DNA of 10,363 nucleotides, from positions 1-10,363 of the forward strand of contig PHAF01000065.1 of NCBI GenBank assembly GCA_002841605.1, in the 5' to 3' direction. This DNA is from Firmicutes bacterium HGW-Firmicutes-10 (GTDB taxonomy: Bacteria; Bacillota_I; Bacilli_A; Erysipelotrichales; Erysipelotrichaceae). Position 1 is the stretch's first letter; the number at the start of each line of letters is the position of its first letter. This document shows, piece after piece, positions 6,403 through 10,363 of this stretch. A program made the position numbers and the translations under genes. Under the pieces are notes generated by a model. It was not told where the DNA came from. It was given only the letters and a program-made list of their open reading frames with translations, and made no database searches.

Positions 6403-7476
6403 TTATCTAGATTTACGAACAAACGGAAACTTCGTTACTTCTGCTTTTAATTTTCGGCCACGAACATCGACCGTAAACTGCGCATCACTGCTTACATCAA
6501 CATTGACCAACGCCGTAAATATGGCTTGGTTGAGGGTAGGGGAGAATGTACCGGTCGTCGTTTGACCAACCAATACATCATCGGCATACATATCGCAATG
6601 CTCACGGGCAATGCCTTTATCCACGACTTTAAACGCCATTCGCTTGCGCAAACGGTCTTTACTTAAGGCTTCTTTGCCAATAAAATCCGGTTTGTCTAAC
6701 TTCACAAACATCTTCAACCCGGCTTCTACCGGACTGATCGTCTCACTGAGCTCATGACCGTACAACGGCATCCCGGCCTCAAAGCGCAGGGTATCGCGAC
6801 AGCCCAGACCACAGGGAATCAAATCAAATTCTGCGCCTGCTTTTAAAACTTCATTCCACAAGTGCGGTGTATCTTCCGCCTGACAATAAACCTCGAAACC
6901 ATCCTCACCGGTATAGCCGGTACGCGAAATCAAAACTTTTTTGCCCGCGAAAGTCACATCGTCGATAAAGGTGTAATACTTCTGAGGGATTTGATCCGTC
7001 AGCTTTTGTGCGACTTTCTCACTGTTAGGACCTTGAATGGCGATTTGTCCGATGGAGTCACTGATATCCTCAAAACTCACATCCCCAAATTTGTGCGCTA
7101 AGATCCATTCGCGGTCTTTATCGCGATTCGAAGCGTTGACAACGATATAGAACTTATCTTCTTTCATTCGATACACAAGCAAATCATCGACCGTGTTTCC
7201 ATCAGGCTGACACATGATGCTGTAACGCACTCCACCCAACGGTAAATCCGCGAAGTCGTTGGTAAACAAGTAATTGACATTGGCCAAAGCATCTTTGCCT
7301 TCCATGATAAATTCGCCCATATGAGACACATCGAACATCCCGACATTTTCCCGAACGGCTTTGTGTTCGGTGATAATGCCGCTCTCATATTGGATCGGCA
7401 ACAGATAACCGCCAAACTCCACGATTTTCCCTTTGGCCTCTACATGACATTCATACAACGGTGTTTTCTTTTCCAA
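6403..7476 (-). CDS. gcvT: Aminomethyltransferase, glycine cleavage T protein (TTG start)
   Basis: Transfers the methylene carbon from aminomethyl-lipoyl-GcvH to tetrahydrofolate, releasing ammonia and forming 5,10-methylene-THF. 357 residues, typical. Motifs: KKTPLYECHVEAKGK (3-17), FGGYLLPIQY (21-30), NVGMFDVSHMGEF (45-56), GNTVDDLLVYRM (93-104, holding the catalytic Asp of the family), RTGYTGEDGFEVY in the middle and the C-terminal barrel region ending FPFVRKSR. No ATG or GTG lies near the conserved N terminus. The start is TTG at 7476, with AAAAGGAGGT (7487-7496) about 10 nt upstream, a somewhat long spacing. It is the first gene behind the glycine riboswitch, so the weak start may set the level of the whole coupled operon (inference). 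Confidence 0.95.
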   Translation of the reverse strand: MEKKTPLYECHVEAKGKIVEFGGYLLPIQYESGIITEHKAVRENVGMFDVSHMGEFIMEGKDALANVNYLFTNDFADLPLGGVRYSIMCQPDGNTVDDLLVYRMKEDKFYIVVNASNRDKDREWILAHKFGDVSFEDISDSIGQIAIQGPNSEKVAQKLTDQIPQKYYTFIDDVTFAGKKVLISRTGYTGEDGFEVYCQAEDTPHLWNEVLKAGAEFDLIPCGLGCRDTLRFEAGMPLYGHELSETISPVEAGLKMFVKLDKPDFIGKEALSKDRLRKRMAFKVVDKGIAREHCDMYADDVLVGQTTTGTFSPTLNQAIFTALVNVDVSSDAQFTVDVRGRKLKAEVTKFPFVRKSR

Positions 7477-7503
7477 AACCTGGGTTACCTCCTTTTTAAG
7501 AAT

Positions 7504-7534
7504 AAAAAATGACGCACAGAAATGACTGTGCGCC
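7504..7534 (-). terminator. Expression-platform terminator of the glycine riboswitch
   Basis: On the minus strand GGCGCACAG (7534-7526) pairs with CTGTGCGTC (7519-7511), nine pairs with one G-U, around the loop TCATTT. Six T follow (7509-7504). It stands between aptamer 2 and the gcvT ribosome binding site, so it would stop transcription unless glycine-bound aptamers prevent it, as in known glycine-activated gcvT leaders. Confidence 0.88.
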
Positions 7535-7684
7535 CTCGTCCTTTGACCTGAAAGATTCTCCCCAAAGGGGATTGCTTCTTCGGTGGATTGCTCACTCTAC
7601 GAGGTTTGTCCAAAACCGGTCCTTTTTGCCTGAAAGTTTAAGCGCGAATGCTCCTTCGGCGGTGTTACCACTCTCTCCCGGTTT
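7534..7684 (-). promoter_or_regulatory. Tandem glycine riboswitch controlling gcvT-gcvH-gcvPA-gcvPB
   Basis: Two aptamers in series on the minus strand. Aptamer 1 (7684-7613) is closed by P1 AAACCGG/CCGGTTT and contains the conserved GCCGAAGGAGCA and AAACTTTCAGGCAAAAAGGAC. Aptamer 2 (7604-7534) is closed by CCTCG/CGAGG and contains CACCGAAGAAGCAA, a CCCCTTTGGGG hairpin and ATCTTTCAGGTCAAAGGAC. An 8-nt linker joins them. These are hallmarks of the cooperative glycine riboswitch, which turns on glycine catabolism when glycine is plentiful. The position directly upstream of gcvT agrees. Confidence 0.97.
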
Positions 7685-7704
7685 CTTCATCCATATCTAC
7701 CATC

Positions 7705-7733
7705 ATTATAAAAGGAAACGCCTCTTTAATCAA
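7705..7733 (-). promoter_or_regulatory. Promoter of the gcv operon
   Basis: On the minus strand TTGATT (7733-7728), a 17-bp spacer and a perfect TATAAT (7710-7705). Predicted start near 7698, about 14 nt before aptamer 1. The -35 box contains the lpdA stop codon (7732-7730), so the promoter is embedded in the end of the upstream gene. Confidence 0.8.
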
Positions 7734-9109
7734 CGAACTTTCGGAAAAGAATGAATCGCAAGACCCAATACATCGGCCATCGCATCTTCCAATGACTCCG
7801 TAATGGTCGGATGCGGGAAAACGACACTCTCCAACGACTCAATCGTCTGATTTGTCAAAATCGCCTGAGTCATGTATGGAATCATTTCACTGGCCAAATG
7901 CGAGAAAATCGTACATCCAAGGATTTTGTTATTTAAATCCGTGATGACTTTGATAAAACCGCGATCCGACCCTTCGACCACATGTTTGCCATTGGCCGAA
8001 ACCAGAAACTTACCGACTTTGATTTCAATATTTTGCTCTTTTGCACTCGTCTCATCCAATCCGATCGAAGCGATTTGCGGATCACTGTAAACCACGGAAG
8101 GAATCAGAAGTTGTTGAGGTTTTGCTTTTGGGTTAAAGATATGATCCACCGCAACTTTCGCCTGAGCGGCCGCCGCATGTGCCAGCCAACTCTGCCCGTT
8201 GACATCCCCGATCGCATAAATATGCGGGATGTTGGTTTGATAGGCGTCATTGACCGGGATGACTCTATTAGTCTCAATATTCGCGTTTTCCGGCTTTAAT
8301 TCACTGAAAACCGCTTTTCGTCCGACCGACTGAATGATGCGATCGGCCGTGATTTTATGTTCGATGTCATTGACATGACAAATCACTTGATACGGATGAC
8401 TGGGGATGATCTTGTTTACCATCGCATTGGTCAAAATCGTCACCGAATGCTTCTTTAACAAAGTCGCCAACTGATTGGCCGCATCTCTGTCCAGATTCGG
8501 AAGGATGCGTTTTTGGGCTTCAATGACCGTCACATTACAGCCCATCGACTTATAGAAGGTAGCCAGTTCAACCCCGATGACCCCACCGCCAATCAGACAA
8601 ACATGCTCGCCCGGTTGTATCGGCGTATCGAAACAGTCATCACTGGTCCACACTTCTTCACTGTTTGCACCTTCGATCGGTAATCGGGCCGGCATTGATC
8701 CGGTCGCAATGATAAATACATCGGCGCTGATTCTTTCTTTTCTGTTTTTCAGAATCAGGGTTTTATCATCTAAAAAACTTGCCTCATCCTCGATCAGTTC
8801 AATTTTATTGGCCTTACACAAAGAAGCAATACCATCTCGTAGACGGTTGACCACCGTATCTTTACGGTCGATGATGGCCTGTACATTATGATTGGGTATC
8901 GAATCAAAGATGCCCAACGCTTTGGATGTACGTACGGCATCGATGATATGGGCATCATGCAAAAAAGCTTTGGTCGGGATACATCCGCGATTCAGACAGG
9001 TACCGCCCAACTTGCCTTTCTCAATCAGCACGACTTCCGCTTTATATTGAGCGGCTTTGATCGCGGTGGTATATCCGCCGATCCCTCCGCCGATAACTAC
9101 GATTTTCAT
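7730..9109 (-). CDS. lpdA: Dihydrolipoyl dehydrogenase (L protein / E3)
   Basis: FAD-dependent disulfide oxidoreductase that reoxidises dihydrolipoyl-GcvH using NAD+. 459 residues from ATG 9109, a normal E3 without a fused lipoyl domain. FAD-binding GGGIGG (7-12); redox-active disulfide Cys38/Cys43 in GGTCLNRGCIPTK (usually CLNVGCIPSK); ATGSMP (135-140); NAD-binding GGGVIG (174-179); second FAD motif YAIGDV; C-terminal catalytic His433 and Glu438 in HPTITE. ATG 9109 is chosen over a start at 9133 because GGAGGAG lies at about 9115-9121, and the ATG overlaps the lplA stop as ATGA (9106-9109), implying coupled translation with lplA. No separate terminator is seen after it, so transcripts can read into the gcv riboswitch. 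As the only E3 here it could also serve other 2-oxoacid dehydrogenases. Confidence 0.95.
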   Translation of the reverse strand: MKIVVIGGGIGGYTTAIKAAQYKAEVVLIEKGKLGGTCLNRGCIPTKAFLHDAHIIDAVRTSKALGIFDSIPNHNVQAIIDRKDTVVNRLRDGIASLCKANKIELIEDEASFLDDKTLILKNRKERISADVFIIATGSMPARLPIEGANSEEVWTSDDCFDTPIQPGEHVCLIGGGVIGVELATFYKSMGCNVTVIEAQKRILPNLDRDAANQLATLLKKHSVTILTNAMVNKIIPSHPYQVICHVNDIEHKITADRIIQSVGRKAVFSELKPENANIETNRVIPVNDAYQTNIPHIYAIGDVNGQSWLAHAAAAQAKVAVDHIFNPKAKPQQLLIPSVVYSDPQIASIGLDETSAKEQNIEIKVGKFLVSANGKHVVEGSDRGFIKVITDLNNKILGCTIFSHLASEMIPYMTQAILTNQTIESLESVVFPHPTITESLEDAMADVLGLAIHSFPKVR

Positions 9110-10080
9110 GCTTGCTCCTCCGTATGGAAACAAGCCGACAATATATCCTCAACCATTTCCAAATTCTCCTTATTGCCAACGGCATTCCTCATCGAAATCA
9201 AATCATAGGGAATGTCTTTCCAAGATTTTGACAAATGCTCGATAAAATCCGGATTCATGGCATCACTGTAAATCCTGGAAGAAATGATCTTACCACTGTT
9301 AACCTGAAAGAACGCCTGAATCTCACCCCAAGGGAATTTGTATTCCACTTGCGCCTGATAATCTTCGATCGGATTTAACCGCCACTGTTTCGAACGATAT
9401 TTATCGATGCGGTCTTGATATTGAAGGGAATCCATGATTCTCTCATTGAGTTTGATATGATAAACTTCCTCAAAACTGACCTTCAACGTTTCAATTAAAA
9501 GCGGGATCGTCAACTCGGGATTAAACTGCTTGAGATTCGCTACGCGCTTACGCACCGAATCCACGCCTTTTGACTGCATCTTCGCTTTCGACACATTGAG
9601 ATACTTCGCCAAATCTTCCATTTTTACATCTACCAGTAACGTACCATGGTGAAGTGAATTATTTCTTTTCTTAGCAAAAGCGTTTCCGGACACTTTGCAT
9701 CCATCGACTTCAATGTCATTGCGACCCGCAAACTTCGCTTCGATACCAAGCTTGTTTAATGCCAGAAGGATCACACTGAGCTGCTTGTGCTGATCATACT
9801 GATGATGAGGCGCGATAAAGGTAAAATTGAGATTACCCAAATCATGATACACTGCTCCACCGCCGGAAGACCGTCGGGCCAGCTTGCCACCGTCATTTTC
9901 CAGTTCGGACACTTTACATTCTTTATAAGCATTCTGATTTTTACCGATGACCACTGTGTGCTGATTTTGCCACAGGTAAAACAAAATTTCATCATCCTGA
10001 ATCTGATCCATCATCCAATCTTCATACGCCAAGTTTTGATATGGATTGGTAAATGGGCTAAGTACATAGATTGCTTTCAT
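9106..10080 (-). CDS. lplA: Lipoate-protein ligase A
   Basis: Activates free lipoate with ATP and attaches it to lysine of lipoyl domains, here most likely GcvH Lys64. 324 residues. N-terminal catalytic domain with RRSSGGGAVYHDLGNLNFTF (69-88), the lipoyl-AMP-binding loop; the catalytic lysine Lys129 in CKVSGNAFAK; and HHGTLLVDV (144-152). A C-terminal accessory domain ends at the TGA. The start is ATG 10080, preceded by GGAGG (10087-10091). The ATG at 10095 would add five residues but lies upstream of the predicted transcription start and of this ribosome binding site, so it is rejected. It is the first gene of the lplA-lpdA unit. Its presence suggests lipoate scavenging; no lipoate synthase or octanoyltransferase gene is in the window. 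Confidence 0.95.
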   Translation of the reverse strand: MKAIYVLSPFTNPYQNLAYEDWMMDQIQDDEILFYLWQNQHTVVIGKNQNAYKECKVSELENDGGKLARRSSGGGAVYHDLGNLNFTFIAPHHQYDQHKQLSVILLALNKLGIEAKFAGRNDIEVDGCKVSGNAFAKKRNNSLHHGTLLVDVKMEDLAKYLNVSKAKMQSKGVDSVRKRVANLKQFNPELTIPLLIETLKVSFEEVYHIKLNERIMDSLQYQDRIDKYRSKQWRLNPIEDYQAQVEYKFPWGEIQAFFQVNSGKIISSRIYSDAMNPDFIEHLSKSWKDIPYDLISMRNAVGNKENLEMVEDILSACFHTEEQA

Positions 10081-10097
10081 AAAAGTCCTCCACATGT

Positions 10098-10126
10098 ATT
10101 ATAAAAGATGAAAGCGCTTATTTCAA
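10098..10126 (-). promoter_or_regulatory. Promoter of lplA-lpdA
   Basis: On the minus strand TTGAAA (10126-10121), a 17-bp spacer and TATAAT (10103-10098), close to the full consensus. The predicted start near 10091 coincides with the first base of the GGAGG site, so the 5' leader is only about 11 nt. Confidence 0.85.
10108..10122. promoter_or_regulatory. cre-like site within the lplA promoter
   Basis: ATGAAAGCGCTTATT fits the CcpA cre consensus WTGNAANCGNWNNCW at all but one fixed position (T for the penultimate C) and has the palindromic core AAGCGCTT. It lies between -35 and -10 of the lplA promoter, where binding of CcpA would block RNA polymerase. Direct evidence for CcpA is absent. Confidence 0.4.
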
Positions 10127-10132
10127 TAAATG

Positions 10133-10160
10133 TTGCAATGAGAAAAAAACGTGATATACT
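10133..10160 (+). promoter_or_regulatory. Promoter of the TetR-family gene (extended -10)
   Basis: TTGCAA (10133-10138), a 16-bp spacer and TATACT (10155-10160), with the TG of an extended -10 element just before it (TGATATACT). The predicted start falls near 10167, inside the palindrome that follows. Confidence 0.75.
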
Positions 10161-10162
10161 AA

Positions 10163-10182
10163 ATATGACAAGGTTGTCATAT
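10163..10182. promoter_or_regulatory. Perfect 9+2+9 palindrome, likely TetR operator
   Basis: ATATGACAAGGTTGTCATAT: arms of 9 bp are exact reverse complements around GG. It covers the predicted transcription start and ends just before the GAGGTGA ribosome binding site. Position and symmetry fit an operator for autorepression by the encoded regulator; in RNA it would also form a hairpin at the 5' end. Binding is inferred. Confidence 0.65.
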
Positions 10183-10194
10183 CGAGGTGATGTC

Positions 10195-10363
10195 ATGCCG
10201 ACTAGCACATTCTACAACCTGGAAGAATCGAAAAGAAAGCAGATATTTGATGCTTGTGTGGATGAGTTTTCTTTGCACACCTTTAGCGAGGCTTCCATTA
10301 ACCAAATCATTAAAGCCGCCAATATTTCTCGGGGAAGTTTTTATCAGTACTTTGCGGATAAGG
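10195..10363 (+). CDS. TetR/AcrR-family transcriptional regulator (3' end outside window)
   Basis: The first 56 residues of a one-component repressor. The TetR_N DNA-binding domain is recognisable: helix 1 in KRKQIFDACVDEFS, then ASINQIIKAANISRGSFYQYF, the helix-turn-helix with the family's GSFYQYF recognition-helix signature. ATG 10195 follows GAGG (10184-10187) with 7-nt spacing; the upstream GTG and ATG at 10187 and 10190 are out of frame. It is divergent from lplA. The ligand-binding domain and any regulated downstream gene (TetR genes of this type often precede exporters) lie beyond the window, so a role in lipoate or glycine metabolism cannot be claimed. Confidence 0.92.
   Translation, partial: MPTSTFYNLEESKRKQIFDACVDEFSLHTFSEASINQIIKAANISRGSFYQYFADK

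Noticed and set aside
9110..9133. Upstream start at 9133 for lpdA
   Set aside because: The extra eight residues precede the standard MKIVVIGGG beginning and contain the ribosome binding site of ATG 9109.
10081..10095. Upstream ATG at 10095 as lplA start
   Set aside because: It lies before the predicted transcription start near 10091 and its codons overlap the GGAGG site that serves ATG 10080, where the family-like N terminus MKAIYVLS begins.
1..10363. CRISPR array, tRNA, rRNA or integrase/attachment site
   Set aside because: No direct-repeat/spacer pattern, no cloverleaf or rRNA-like sequence and no recombinase frame was seen on either strand.

Overview
The window looks like a chromosomal segment of a low-GC, Gram-positive (Bacillota) bacterium. 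The evidence is strong AGGAGG-type ribosome binding sites on nearly every gene, sigma-A-like promoters, a sortase-anchored surface protein, a split glycine decarboxylase (separate gcvPA and gcvPB) and a tandem glycine riboswitch. TGA is a true stop codon (lplA, lpdA and gcvPA all end on it) and Trp is TGG, so this is not a code-4 mollicute. The genus cannot be named from this sequence.

Left part (1-3140, plus strand, visibly AT-rich after about 1300): the 3' end of a PilT-type retraction ATPase gene is followed by a small type IV prepilin gene with its own promoter and terminator. Next come about 850 bp without an intact gene. That stretch holds a second terminator-like hairpin, a second copy of a 16-bp palindromic motif that also overlaps the pilin promoter, and what looks like a small decayed gene at about 1898-2128. 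A secreted protein follows, with seven 39-bp repeats encoding an almost purely acidic stalk and an LPDTS sortase signal at the C terminus.

Right part (3199-10126, minus strand, more GC-rich): a complete glycine cleavage and lipoate-attachment locus, in transcription order lplA, lpdA, [promoter + tandem glycine riboswitch], gcvT, gcvH, gcvPA, gcvPB, terminator. LplA attaches lipoate to GcvH. GcvPA/GcvPB decarboxylate glycine onto the lipoyl arm, GcvT moves the one-carbon unit to tetrahydrofolate, and Lpd reoxidises the dihydrolipoyl arm with NAD+. Genes are 12-15 nt apart or overlap as ATGA. The gcvTHPAPB part has its own promoter, whose -35 box overlaps the lpdA stop codon, and sits behind the glycine riboswitch. 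lplA-lpdA has a separate promoter with an almost leaderless mRNA and a cre-like site in the promoter spacer.

Right edge: divergent from lplA is the start of a TetR-family regulator gene, with an extended -10 promoter and a perfect 9+2+9 palindrome over its probable transcription start, a likely autoregulatory operator.

No complete unknown multi-gene system is visible. The least ordinary items are the acidic-repeat LPDTS protein, the duplicated palindrome around the pilin gene, the decayed gene and the unusual join between riboswitch aptamer 2 and its terminator.
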